Shown here piece after piece: positions 1 through 7,727 of a stretch of 64,000 nt of DNA. The notes under the pieces were generated by a model. It worked only from the letters and a program-made list of their open reading frames with translations, was not told the DNA's origin and did not search any database. The DNA is taken from NCBI RefSeq assembly GCF_000697965.2, contig NZ_CP015881.1, forward strand, positions 620,001 to 684,000, written 5' to 3'. This DNA is from Ensifer adhaerens. Its GTDB lineage: Bacteria; Pseudomonadota; Alphaproteobacteria; Rhizobiales; Rhizobiaceae. Numbering within the stretch: the first letter of the stretch is position 1; each line of letters starts with the position of its first letter. A program made the translations under genes and the position numbers.

Positions 1-1
1 C

Positions 2-172
2 GTCGGCTTTGCCACCGAAGACTTCTCGGCCCTGCGCTTCCTGCGCGACAAGATCCAGGGTACCGCATTCTACACCGAGCTCGACCTGACGACCCAGCCG
101 GACCATCCGCGCGATCTCTACGGCCTGTTCCGGCAGCAGCCGGCGGCCCCTGCCGAGCGGAGTGCCGCATAA
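2..172 (+). CDS. ocd: Ornithine cyclodeaminase, C-terminal end only
   Basis: Only the last 56 codons are in the window; the gene begins upstream of base 1. The reading frame starting at base 2 runs without a stop to TAA at 170-172. It contains the stretches VGFATEDFSALRFLRD and ELDLTTQPDHPRDLYGLF, which match my memory of the C-terminus of ornithine cyclodeaminase. That NAD-dependent mu-crystallin-family enzyme turns L-ornithine into L-proline plus ammonia. The next gene (ctlX) starts 2 nt after this stop, so the two are almost certainly co-transcribed. The product fits as the last step of the methylarginine/citrulline route encoded just downstream. The identification rests on a short segment, so a related cyclodeaminase such as lysine cyclodeaminase is not excluded. 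Confidence 0.75.
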   Translation, partial: VGFATEDFSALRFLRDKIQGTAFYTELDLTTQPDHPRDLYGLFRQQPAAPAERSAA

Positions 173-173
173 C

Positions 174-1145
174 ATGAAGAGACTGTCCGTACAGGCGCCG
201 AAGGGCGTCGTGATGATCCGCCCGCACCACTTCGGCCCCAACCCGATGACGGCCAAGGACAATGCCTTCCAGGCGACCGACGCGGCGCGCCAGCCGACTG
301 CGATCGCCAAGGCCGCCTATGACGAAGTCAGCCGCATGGCCGACGGGCTTTCGAACGCCGGCGTCGCAGTCCATCTCTTCGAAGACGAGACGACGACGCG
401 GCCGGACTCGGTGTTCCCCAACAACTGGTTCTCGACCCATTCGGGTGGCCATGTCGCGATCTATCCGATGTATTCGGAAAGCCGTCAAAGCGAGCGCCGC
501 TCCGACATCATCGAGATGCTGAAGAACGAGTACCGCGTTCAGGACGTGATCGATTACTCCGGCCTTGAAAAGGACGGCGTCTATCTCGAAGGCACGGGCG
601 CCATGGTGCTCGACCATATCGGTCGCGTCGCCTATGCCGCACGTTCCAACCGCACCAATGAAGTGGCGCTAGAACGCTTCTGCACCCACTTCAATTTCGA
701 GCCGATGATCTTCGGCGCGGTCGATCGCCAGGGCAACTCGATCTACCACACCAACGTGCTGATGTGCATCGGCACCGAGTTTGCGCTGATCGGCACGAGC
801 ATGATCCCGGATCTCGCCCGTCGCCAGGAGATCTGCTTGCGGCTTGAGGAAACCGGCCGCCAGGTCATCGATCTGACGCTGGAGCAAATCGAGAACTTCG
901 CCGGCAATGCCATCGAACTCGACGGTGCCGATGGCCGCGTCGTGGTCATGTCGGCTCGCGCGCTCGCCTCGCTCCGCGCCGACCAGATCAAGGCGCTCGA
1001 AGTCTCTGCCCGTGTTCTCGCCTTCGACGTTCCGACCATCGAGCTCGCGGGCGGCTCCGTGCGCTGCATGCTCGCTGGCGTTCACCTGTCACGTCGGGAA
1101 AACGTGAACAAGCAACCGCTTTACGCCGCCATGTCCGATCGATAG
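174..1145 (+). CDS. ctlX: Citrulline hydrolase CtlX, arginine-deiminase/amidinotransferase superfamily
   Basis: A 323-aa protein of the guanidino-modifying (arginine deiminase/amidinotransferase) superfamily. Family features seen are FPNNWFST near residue 80, LEGTGAMVLDH in the middle, the His-containing IYHTNVLMCIG, and a C-terminal catalytic Cys (about Cys298) in GGSVRCMLAGVH. CtlX-type proteins are annotated as citrulline-using hydrolases that yield ornithine. I chose ATG 174 over the in-frame GTG at 162 because the GTG lies inside the upstream ocd gene. The ocd stop (172) is 2 nt before this start and ddaH follows 30 nt after the stop. That order places CtlX between a citrulline-forming and an ornithine-consuming enzyme. 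An arginine deiminase-like activity is the main alternative. Confidence 0.8.
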   Translation: MKRLSVQAPKGVVMIRPHHFGPNPMTAKDNAFQATDAARQPTAIAKAAYDEVSRMADGLSNAGVAVHLFEDETTTRPDSVFPNNWFSTHSGGHVAIYPMYSESRQSERRSDIIEMLKNEYRVQDVIDYSGLEKDGVYLEGTGAMVLDHIGRVAYAARSNRTNEVALERFCTHFNFEPMIFGAVDRQGNSIYHTNVLMCIGTEFALIGTSMIPDLARRQEICLRLEETGRQVIDLTLEQIENFAGNAIELDGADGRVVVMSARALASLRADQIKALEVSARVLAFDVPTIELAGGSVRCMLAGVHLSRRENVNKQPLYAAMSDR

Positions 1146-1175
1146 AAGCACCTCATCCAAGCCAAAGGTCTACAA

Positions 1176-1979
1176 ATGTCGCAGTCACGCCCCGTCTACC
1201 AGTTCAACAACATCATCGTCCGCACCCCGTCGAAGTCGGTCGTCAACGGCCTTCGCGCCGATGACCGCGGCAACCCCACCTTCGAAGGTGTAAAGGCAGA
1301 ACACGATGCCTATATCGCGGCGATGAAGGACGCGGGCGTCAAGGTGACGGTGCTGCCGGCGCTCGAAGCCTTCCCGGACTCGATCTTCGTCGAAGATCCG
1401 GCGCTGGTCTTCACCGAAGGCGCGATCCTCTTGCGTCCGGGTGCCGAAACCCGCGTCAAGGAAACGCCGGAGATCGAGCCGACGCTTCGCGCCATGTTCG
1501 AAACGGTTCTCGATCTGCCAGGCACCGGCTTTGCCGATGGCGGCGACGTTCTGACCACCCGCGAAAGCGTGATGATCGGTCTTTCGGCCCGTACCAACAA
1601 GGTTGGCGCCGAAGCACTTCAGGCCTGCCTGACCAAGCTCGGTCGCAAAAGCGAGATCGTCGCCACGCCTGAAGGCGTGCTGCACTTCAAGACCGATTGC
1701 TCGCTGCTCGACGACGAGACCGTGCTTTCGACCGCGCGCCTCGCCAAGTCCGGCGCCTTCGAGCGCTTCAAGCAGGTGATCATTCCCGAAGGCGAAGAGC
1801 CGGCAGCGAATGCGCTGCGCGTCAACGACGTCGTCATGGTCGGCTCGGACTTCCCGCGCACGATCGAGATGCTCGACAAGCTCGGCTACAAGGTCGTGCC
1901 GATGAAGACGACGGAGATCGGCAAGATCGACGCAGGTCTTTCCTGCATGTCGCTACGCTGGTTCAGCAACACGCTCTGA
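1176..1979 (+). CDS. ddaH: Dimethylarginine dimethylaminohydrolase (DDAH)
   Basis: A 267-aa protein of normal length for bacterial DDAH. The enzyme hydrolyses N-omega-methylated arginines to citrulline and (di)methylamine. Visible signatures are FPDSIFVEDPA (about 67-77), GFADGGDVL (about 118-126), the catalytic His in VLHFKTDCS (about His170), and the catalytic Cys (about Cys257) in LSCMSLRWF close to the C-terminus. These are the family's substrate-binding acidic residues and Cys/His pair. It sits 30 nt after ctlX and 28 nt before an amino-acid-binding protein gene, consistent with one operon. Its citrulline product would be the substrate of CtlX next door. DDAH identity is strong; the physiological methylarginine source cannot be read from sequence. 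Confidence 0.88.
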   Translation: MSQSRPVYQFNNIIVRTPSKSVVNGLRADDRGNPTFEGVKAEHDAYIAAMKDAGVKVTVLPALEAFPDSIFVEDPALVFTEGAILLRPGAETRVKETPEIEPTLRAMFETVLDLPGTGFADGGDVLTTRESVMIGLSARTNKVGAEALQACLTKLGRKSEIVATPEGVLHFKTDCSLLDDETVLSTARLAKSGAFERFKQVIIPEGEEPAANALRVNDVVMVGSDFPRTIEMLDKLGYKVVPMKTTEIGKIDAGLSCMSLRWFSNTL

Positions 1980-2007
1980 CCCGACGCAATCCCCGAGGAG
2001 GAACATT

Positions 2008-2808
2008 ATGAAGACGTTGAAGACCGCCCTGTTCGCAGGGATCGCCCTTTCCATGGCTGCCGGCAGCGCGTTTGCCGAGGAGACGCTGCGCCTCGGCATG
2101 ACGCCGGAGCCCTACATGCCCTTCACCCAGGTGAACGCCGGCGGCGAGTGGGAGGGCCTTGAAGCCGATCTCTCCCGCGCGCTCTGCGAGAAGATGGCCG
2201 TCAAGTGCGACATCAACCAGATGGCCTGGGACGGTCTCATCCCGTCGCTGAAGGAAAACAAGGTCGATTTCATCATCGGCGCCTTCTCGATCACCGACGA
2301 GCGCCGCCAGGTCGTCGATTTCTCGACGCCCTATTACACCGAAGGCACGTCCTTCGTTGGCTCCAAGGGTGACACGAGCGAGATCAAGACGGCCGACGCC
2401 GCCGACGGTTCTGGCAAGATCATCGACCCGGCAAGCGTCGAGGGCAAGATCATCGGCGTGCAGACGTCGAGCGTGCAGTCGGCCTATGTCGCCAAGTACC
2501 TGACCGGCGCCGAAGCCAAGAGCTACGACACCGCCGACAACTCGGTCGCCGACCTCATCGCCGGTCGCGTCGACTACGTGCTCATCCCCGACCTCTACAT
2601 CCAGACCTTCCTGAAGACGCCTGAAGGCGCCGACTACGAGGTCAAGGTCGAAGTGCCGAAGAACGTCACGCTCGGCGAAGGCGTCGCCTATGCCGTCCGC
2701 AAGGGTGACGCTGCGACCCTCGACAAGGTCAATGCCGGCCTTGCCGCGCTCGAAAAGGACGGCACGACGCAGAAGCTCGTCGACAAGTGGATCTTCGGCA
2801 AGAAGTAA
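2008..2808 (+). CDS. Polar amino-acid ABC transporter, periplasmic binding protein
   Basis: A 266-aa family 3 solute-binding protein. Residues 1-23 form a typical Sec signal peptide (MKTLKTALFAGIALSMAAGS, cleavage after AFA). The mature part has the family hallmarks: PYMPFT near the start, GLEADLSRALCEKM, the IIGAFSITDERRQVVDFSTPYY region of the basic amino-acid binders, and a C-terminal KWIFGKK. The closest class by eye is the lysine/arginine/ornithine, octopine and nopaline group. AGGAGGA lies just before the ATG. It opens a complete transporter (two permeases and an ATPase follow) inside the ddaH/ctlX/ocd operon, so arginine-like ligands such as methylarginine, citrulline or ornithine are the best guess. 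Ligand specificity is inference. Confidence 0.85.
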   Translation: MKTLKTALFAGIALSMAAGSAFAEETLRLGMTPEPYMPFTQVNAGGEWEGLEADLSRALCEKMAVKCDINQMAWDGLIPSLKENKVDFIIGAFSITDERRQVVDFSTPYYTEGTSFVGSKGDTSEIKTADAADGSGKIIDPASVEGKIIGVQTSSVQSAYVAKYLTGAEAKSYDTADNSVADLIAGRVDYVLIPDLYIQTFLKTPEGADYEVKVEVPKNVTLGEGVAYAVRKGDAATLDKVNAGLAALEKDGTTQKLVDKWIFGKK

Positions 2809-2819
2809 ACCGAATTTCG

Positions 2820-2847
2820 GAGGGCGGCGGCCAGCGTCGCCGCCCTC
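2820..2847 (+). promoter_or_regulatory. Intercistronic hairpin after the binding-protein gene
   Basis: A perfect 10-bp stem (GAGGGCGGCG / CGCCGCCCTC) with an 8-nt loop begins 12 nt after the binding-protein stop. There is no T-run after it, so it is more likely a 3'-end stabiliser or partial attenuator than a full terminator. Such elements commonly give the binding protein more expression than the downstream permeases. Confidence 0.55.
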
Positions 2848-2968
2848 ATTCGCCAAAACCGGCCGCAGCGCCGGGGCACCATCGCAGCAACCGCTACAGC
2901 CACCTTGCCCGCACCGATCGGGCAGCGGCGTAGGGGCTGACGAGACAATCGGGAACAGGTAACGACGG

Positions 2969-3682
2969 ATGGACTATTACTGGCAATTGCTTGCCTGGGG
3001 CGGCGAGGGCTGGGGCGACGATTTCGCCTGGGGCCTGGTGATGACCCTGCAGGTCTCCGTGGTCGCCTATGCGGTTGCGGTTCTCTTCGGCTTCCTGGGC
3101 GCTGCCGGCAAACTGTCGAAGCACCGGATCCCGCGTTTCCTTGCCGATATCTACACGACGGTCGTGCGCTCGCTGCCTGAGTTGCTCGTCATCCTGCTTC
3201 TCTATTTCTCGGTCGCGAGCGGTGCCGAGCGGCTGTTGAAGCACTTCGGGCTCGTTGCCGAAACCTTTCAGTTCAGCTCGTTCTGGGCGGCGATCATCGC
3301 GCTCGCCTTTGTTTCCGGCGCCTTCATGACCGAGGTGCTGCGCTCGGCCTTCCTCTCCGTGCCGCCGGGCCAGATCGAGGCGGCGGTTTCGATCGGCATG
3401 AACAGGCGCAAGGTCTTCACCCGCATCATCTTCCCGCAGATGATGCGCCACGCGGTCCCCGGCATGGGCAATCTCTGGCTGTCTATCACCAAGGAAAGCG
3501 CCATCATCAGCGTGCTCGGCTCCTTCAGCGAGCTGCTCTACACGGGCTATCGCGCGGCGGCAGGCACCAAGCAGTACATCTTCTTCTACGGGCTGACGGC
3601 CATTCTGTTTCTGGCAATTACGCTCGTGTCCGTCCTGGTGATCGCCCAGATCGAGCGCCGCCTCAATCGGGGGCACAACTGA
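2969..3682 (+). CDS. Polar amino-acid ABC transporter permease 1 (HisM/HisQ family)
   Basis: A 237-aa inner-membrane permease with about five hydrophobic segments. It carries the EAA-loop motif of importer permeases (PGQIEAAVSIGMNRRKVFTR), where the ATPase docks. The N-terminal MDYYWQLLAWGGEGWGDDF is typical of octopine/nopaline (OccQ/NocQ-like) and arginine permeases. Its stop overlaps the start of the second permease by 1 nt (TGATG), a sign of translational coupling. A 160-nt gap with a hairpin separates it from the binding-protein gene. Substrate is not readable from the sequence; genomic context suggests arginine derivatives. Confidence 0.85.
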   Translation: MDYYWQLLAWGGEGWGDDFAWGLVMTLQVSVVAYAVAVLFGFLGAAGKLSKHRIPRFLADIYTTVVRSLPELLVILLLYFSVASGAERLLKHFGLVAETFQFSSFWAAIIALAFVSGAFMTEVLRSAFLSVPPGQIEAAVSIGMNRRKVFTRIIFPQMMRHAVPGMGNLWLSITKESAIISVLGSFSELLYTGYRAAAGTKQYIFFYGLTAILFLAITLVSVLVIAQIERRLNRGHN

Positions 3683-4383
3683 TGGAAACGATCTCCAACG
3701 TCGTTGGCTTCCTGCCGGCGCTGATCAAGGCGACACCGCTCACGCTGCTTCTGACGGCGGTCGCCGGCGTCTTCGGCCTCGTCATAGGCACGCTCGTGGC
3801 GCTCGCCCGGCTTTCCGGTCGCCGCGTGCTTTCGGTTCCGGCCTATGTCTTTACCTTCGCCTTCCGTGGTACGCCGCTTTTGGTGCAGATCTACCTGATC
3901 TATTACGGCCTCGGGCAAATCCTACCCGGCACCTGGGTGCGCCATAGCTTCCTCTGGCCCTATCTGCGTGACGGCCTGTGGTATGCGATCTTTGCACTCA
4001 GCCTCAACCAGGCGTCCTACAATGCCGAGGTCATCCGCGGCGCGATCAAGGCGATCCCGCGCGGCCAGATCGAGGCGGCAAAATCGATCGGCATGCGCTC
4101 GTCGATGGTCCTGCGCCGCATCACCCTGCCGCAGGCGTTCCGCTCGTGCCTGCCGGTTTTGACGGGTGACCTGATCATCCTGCTGAAGACGACGTCGCTT
4201 GCCTCGACCATCACCATTCTTGAGGTCATGGGCACCGCCCGCATGCTGCAGCGCCAGTCGCTGCTGATCTTCGAACCGCTGATTACCGCCGGCATCATCT
4301 ATTTCACCGTCGTGTTCATCCTGACGCGCGTCATGGGCGTGGTCGAGAAGCGGCTGACGCGCTACCGCACGGCGAAGGCATAA
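3682..4383 (+). CDS. Polar amino-acid ABC transporter permease 2 (HisM/OccM family)
   Basis: A 233-aa integral membrane protein, the partner of the preceding permease. It has the family features FRGTPLLVQIYLIYYGLGQ near residues 55-75 and the EAA loop PRGQIEAAKSIGMRSSMVLR. The ATG overlaps the upstream stop by 1 nt; the ATPase follows after 14 nt with a strong AGGAGGA ribosome-binding site. Length and spacing fit an intact heterodimeric HisQM-type permease. Function is clear at the family level, substrate only by context. Confidence 0.87.
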   Translation: METISNVVGFLPALIKATPLTLLLTAVAGVFGLVIGTLVALARLSGRRVLSVPAYVFTFAFRGTPLLVQIYLIYYGLGQILPGTWVRHSFLWPYLRDGLWYAIFALSLNQASYNAEVIRGAIKAIPRGQIEAAKSIGMRSSMVLRRITLPQAFRSCLPVLTGDLIILLKTTSLASTITILEVMGTARMLQRQSLLIFEPLITAGIIYFTVVFILTRVMGVVEKRLTRYRTAKA

Positions 4384-4397
4384 GAGGAGGAACGGAC

Positions 4398-5162
4398 ATG
4401 GCTGCATCAGCGCTTTCCGTAAACAACATTCACAAGAGCTTCGGATCCGTCGAGGTGCTGAAAGGCGTCTCCTTCGAGGCGAAGTCCGGCGACGTCATCT
4501 CGCTGATCGGCAGCAGCGGCTCGGGCAAGAGCACGCTTCTGCGCTGCATCAACTATCTGGAGACGCCGGACGAGGGCGAGATCTCCGTCTCCGGCGAGGT
4601 GATCCGCACCATCAAGGGCAAGGACGGCAAGTTCCATGCAGCCGACAAGCGGCAGCTCGAACATATCCGCACGCGCCTCGGCATGGTGTTCCAGAGCTTC
4701 AATCTCTGGTCCCACAAGACCATTCTCGAAAACATCATCGAAGGGCCGATCCACGTGCTCGGCATGACCAAGAAGGATGCGATCGGCGAAGCCGAACTGC
4801 TGATGGAGAAGGTCGGCATCACGCCCAAGCGCGACCACTATCCGAATCAGCTCTCGGGCGGTCAGCAGCAGCGCGCGGCAATCGCCCGCGCGTTGGCAAT
4901 GAAGCCTGAGGTGATGCTTTTCGACGAGCCGACCTCGGCGCTTGATCCGGAACTCGTCAACGAGGTGCTGCTCGTCATCAAGAAGCTTGCCGAAGAGGGC
5001 CGCACCATGGTGATGGTCACCCACGAAATGTCACTCGCCCGTGATATCTCCAGCGAAGTGATCTTCCTGCACAAGGGTTTGGTCGAAGAACGCGGCGCCC
5101 CCCAGCAGATGATGCGTGACCCGCAATCGGCGCGCCTGCGCCAGTTCCTGCAGATGGCTTGA
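4398..5162 (+). CDS. Polar amino-acid ABC transporter ATP-binding protein
   Basis: A 254-aa ABC ATPase of the HisP/GlnQ type. Walker A is GSSGSGKST (38-46), the Q-loop lies in MVFQSFNLW, the signature is LSGGQQQR (152-159), Walker B is VMLFDEP (172-178) and the H-loop is VTHEM. The insert IRTIKGKDGKFHAADKRQ is typical of HisP/OccP ATPases for basic amino acids. It completes the transporter that starts at 2008. The next gene starts 10 nt downstream. Confidence 0.92.
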   Translation: MAASALSVNNIHKSFGSVEVLKGVSFEAKSGDVISLIGSSGSGKSTLLRCINYLETPDEGEISVSGEVIRTIKGKDGKFHAADKRQLEHIRTRLGMVFQSFNLWSHKTILENIIEGPIHVLGMTKKDAIGEAELLMEKVGITPKRDHYPNQLSGGQQQRAAIARALAMKPEVMLFDEPTSALDPELVNEVLLVIKKLAEEGRTMVMVTHEMSLARDISSEVIFLHKGLVEERGAPQQMMRDPQSARLRQFLQMA

Positions 5163-5172
5163 GGAAACCCCG

Positions 5173-6324
5173 ATGCGCGACACCAATTTTTCCGAGTTCC
5201 TGCCCGAACTCGTCGATATCCGCCACAAGCTGCACGAAATGCCCGAGATCGGCCTTTCCGAGGTGAAGACCTCGGAGTTCGTTGCGGGACTGCTGCAGTC
5301 CTGGGGTTTCGAGGTTACGCGCGGTCTTGCGATAACCGGCATCGTTGCAACGCTGAAGCGTGGCAACAGCAACCGCGCCATCGGCTTTCGCGCCGACATG
5401 GACGCGCTCCCGATGCACGAAGAGACCGGTCTTGCTTACCAGAGCAAGCATCCGGGCGCGATGCATGCCTGCGGCCATGACGGCCACACCAGCATGCTGC
5501 TCGGTGCCGCCTGGGCGCTGTCGAAGGACGAAAGCTTCAACGGTACGGTTCATTTGATCTTCCAGCCGGCCGAGGAAAACTTCGGCGGCGGCAAGCTGAT
5601 GATCGAAGACGGCCTTTTCGAGCGCTTCCCTTGCGAGCGGGTCTATGCGCTTCACAACTGGCCGGGTCTTCCGGTCGGCCAGTTCTCCAGCCGCGCCGGT
5701 GCCATGGCGGCATCGATCGACGTGCTGACGCTGACGATCAAGGGTAAGGGCGGCCACGGCGCCCAGCCGGAACTGACGGTCGACCCGGTCGTCGTCGGTT
5801 CCAGCGTGGTGATGGCGCTGCAGACGCTGGTGTCGCGCAATGTGTCGCCGCACCAGCCGTCCGTGTTGACGGTCGGCTCGTTCCAGGCGGGTTCGGCCTC
5901 GAATATCATTCCGGATACCGCAGTGCTGGAAATCAGCATGCGCGCGATGGATCCTGTTGTCCGCAAGCAGTTGCAGGAGCGCGTCGAGCAGGTCGCCCGC
6001 CTGCAGGCGGAAAGCTACAACGCCGAAGCCGTCTTTGACTGGCAGGTCGGGTATCCCGCGACGATCAACGATGCTGAGGCGGTCGAGGATGCGCGTGCGG
6101 TGATCGCCGACACATTCGGCGCGGATGCCTATGTCGAACTGCCCGAGCCGCTGATGGGCAGCGAGGACTTCTCCTTCCTGCTGGAAAAGGTGCCGGGCGC
6201 CTATGTGCTGATCGGCAATGGCGACAGCAGCGGGCTGCACACAACCCGCTACGATTTCAACGACGACATCCTTGAGCGCGGCGCGACCTATTTCTACCAG
6301 CTCGCACGCGCAGCGCTCGTTTAA
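5173..6324 (+). CDS. M20 family amidohydrolase / N-acyl-amino-acid deacylase
   Basis: A 383-aa M20D-type metal-dependent amidohydrolase related to hippurate hydrolase and IAA-amino acid hydrolase. Metal-site motifs are visible: GFRADMDALPM, MHACGHDGHTSMLLG, FQPAEENFGG and the HNWPG region, with a C-terminal MGSEDFSFLL. I place the start at ATG 5173, preceded by GAGGAAACC, because the upstream in-frame ATG (5116) lies inside the ATPase gene. It is the last gene of the operon. It may release free amino acid from N-acylated arginine derivatives taken up by the adjacent transporter, but that is inference; many M20D proteins have unknown substrates. Confidence 0.85.
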   Translation: MRDTNFSEFLPELVDIRHKLHEMPEIGLSEVKTSEFVAGLLQSWGFEVTRGLAITGIVATLKRGNSNRAIGFRADMDALPMHEETGLAYQSKHPGAMHACGHDGHTSMLLGAAWALSKDESFNGTVHLIFQPAEENFGGGKLMIEDGLFERFPCERVYALHNWPGLPVGQFSSRAGAMAASIDVLTLTIKGKGGHGAQPELTVDPVVVGSSVVMALQTLVSRNVSPHQPSVLTVGSFQAGSASNIIPDTAVLEISMRAMDPVVRKQLQERVEQVARLQAESYNAEAVFDWQVGYPATINDAEAVEDARAVIADTFGADAYVELPEPLMGSEDFSFLLEKVPGAYVLIGNGDSSGLHTTRYDFNDDILERGATYFYQLARAALV

Positions 6325-6341
6325 GCGCGCGGCATCAATTG

Positions 6342-6363
6342 CCCGGCCGCTCAGGTGGCCGGG
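6342..6363. terminator. Hairpin between convergent genes
   Basis: A 7-bp GC-rich stem CCCGGCC / GGCCGGG with an 8-nt loop sits between the amidohydrolase stop (6324) and the oppositely oriented flavoprotein, whose stop codon it overlaps (6351). There is no clear T-run on either strand, so termination is plausible but unproven. Confidence 0.35.
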
Positions 6364-7727
6364 TGCAGGTCGCCGAAGACCGTCGGGATCAGTTCCGACA
6401 CGGTTGGGTGGATATGAACCGCGTGCGTGATCGTCGTGTAGGGCTTGCCCGCATACATCACGTCGAGGATGCTCTGCACAGCCTCGTCGCCGCTCGTTCC
6501 GAGGATCGATGCACCGAGGATCTCCTTGCTGTCGGCGTCGACGATCACCTTCATGAAGCCTTCAGTCTCGCCCTTTTCCACGGCGCGGCCGACGCGGGTC
6601 ATCGGCCTCGTACCGATGAGCAGCTTGCGCCCCGACTTGCGCGCCTCGGTCTCGGTCATGCCGGCGCGGCCGAGCGGCGGATCGATGAAGAGGCCGTAGG
6701 TTGAAATGCGATCGCTGACCTTCCGCGCCTCTCCGTCGAGCAGATTGGCGGCGATGATCTCGAAGTCGTTATAGGCCGTGTGGGTGAAGGCGCCGCGACC
6801 GTTGCAATCACCCATCGCGAAGATGTGCGGCACGTTGGTCTTAAGCGTCTCGTCGACTTCAACATAGCCGCGGGCGTCAGTCTTGACGCCGCTCCGGCCG
6901 AGATCGAGGTCGTCCGTGTTCGGCCGGCGGCCGGTTGCCAGCAGCAGGTGAGAGCCGACGATCTCGGGTGCGCCCGCCGTGCAATCCACGCCGGCGACGA
7001 CATCGTCGCCGCTCCTGGCAAAGCGGATGCATTCGGCATTGAGGCGAAACTGGATGCCCTCTTTTTCGAGGATCGCGAGAATGGCGTCTGAAACGTCCGC
7101 ATCCTCCCGGCCGATCAACCGCGGCCCCTTCTCGATTACGGTGACCTCGGAGCCGAAGCGACGGAACATCTGCGCAAACTCGAGTCCGATATAGCTGCCG
7201 CCGACGACGATCAGGTGGCGGGGCAGGGTGTCGAGATCCATGATCGAGACGTTGGTGAGATAGGGCACCTCCGCGACACCAGGGAAATCCGGGGTTGCGG
7301 CGCGTCCGCCGACATTCAGAAAGATCTGGTCGGCCGAGAGCAGCGCGGCGCCGACTCGGATCTCATGCGGGCTTTCGAAGCGCGCATGGCCTTCGAAGAC
7401 TGTGCAGTTCTCCATGCCTTTCAGCCAGTTTTCGATGTTTCCCCGGGACGTGAACCGCACCGTGTCCTTGCGCGCCATGACGCGGGTAAAGTCGATGGTG
7501 ATGGGACCGGTCGTCACGCCATAGTCCGCGCCCCGTCGCGCCAGATGCGCGGCATAGGCGCTCGCGACCATCGCCTTGGTCGGCATGCAGCCGGTGTTGA
7601 CGCAGGTGCCGCCGAAGTGCTTGCGCTCGATCAGCGCGACGGTTTTGCCCGCTGCCGTCAGCCGGCCGGCAAGCGATGGGCCGGCCTGGCCGGCACCGAT
7701 GATGATTGCGTCGAAATGTTTCGTCAT
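6351..7727 (-). CDS. Mercuric-reductase-like FAD/NAD(P) disulfide oxidoreductase
   Basis: A 458-aa pyridine nucleotide-disulfide oxidoreductase. The N-terminal FAD site is IIIGAGQAGPSLAGRL, followed by the redox-active CxxxxC in GGTCVNTGCMPTKA, an NAD(P) fold (VVGGSYIGLEFAQMFRRFG), FAMGDCNG and a C-terminal HPTVSE interface motif with the catalytic His. It lacks an N-terminal heavy-metal domain and the C-terminal Cys pair of true MerA, so mercury reduction is unlikely. It resembles the widespread 'mercuric reductase-like' proteins of unknown substrate. Its start overlaps the stop of the upstream DUF4126 gene (ATGA), so both are translated from one message. Confidence 0.8.
   Translation of the reverse strand: MTKHFDAIIIGAGQAGPSLAGRLTAAGKTVALIERKHFGGTCVNTGCMPTKAMVASAYAAHLARRGADYGVTTGPITIDFTRVMARKDTVRFTSRGNIENWLKGMENCTVFEGHARFESPHEIRVGAALLSADQIFLNVGGRAATPDFPGVAEVPYLTNVSIMDLDTLPRHLIVVGGSYIGLEFAQMFRRFGSEVTVIEKGPRLIGREDADVSDAILAILEKEGIQFRLNAECIRFARSGDDVVAGVDCTAGAPEIVGSHLLLATGRRPNTDDLDLGRSGVKTDARGYVEVDETLKTNVPHIFAMGDCNGRGAFTHTAYNDFEIIAANLLDGEARKVSDRISTYGLFIDPPLGRAGMTETEARKSGRKLLIGTRPMTRVGRAVEKGETEGFMKVIVDADSKEILGASILGTSGDEAVQSILDVMYAGKPYTTITHAVHIHPTVSELIPTVFGDLHPAT

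Noticed and set aside
669..1085. Minus-strand open frame opposite ctlX
   Set aside because: It is a GC-rich shadow of a well-supported gene, with no family resemblance and no ribosome-binding site.
1963..2856. Long minus-strand frame (297 aa) opposite the amino-acid-binding protein
   Set aside because: It covers a clear binding-protein gene and its composition is that of an antisense shadow.
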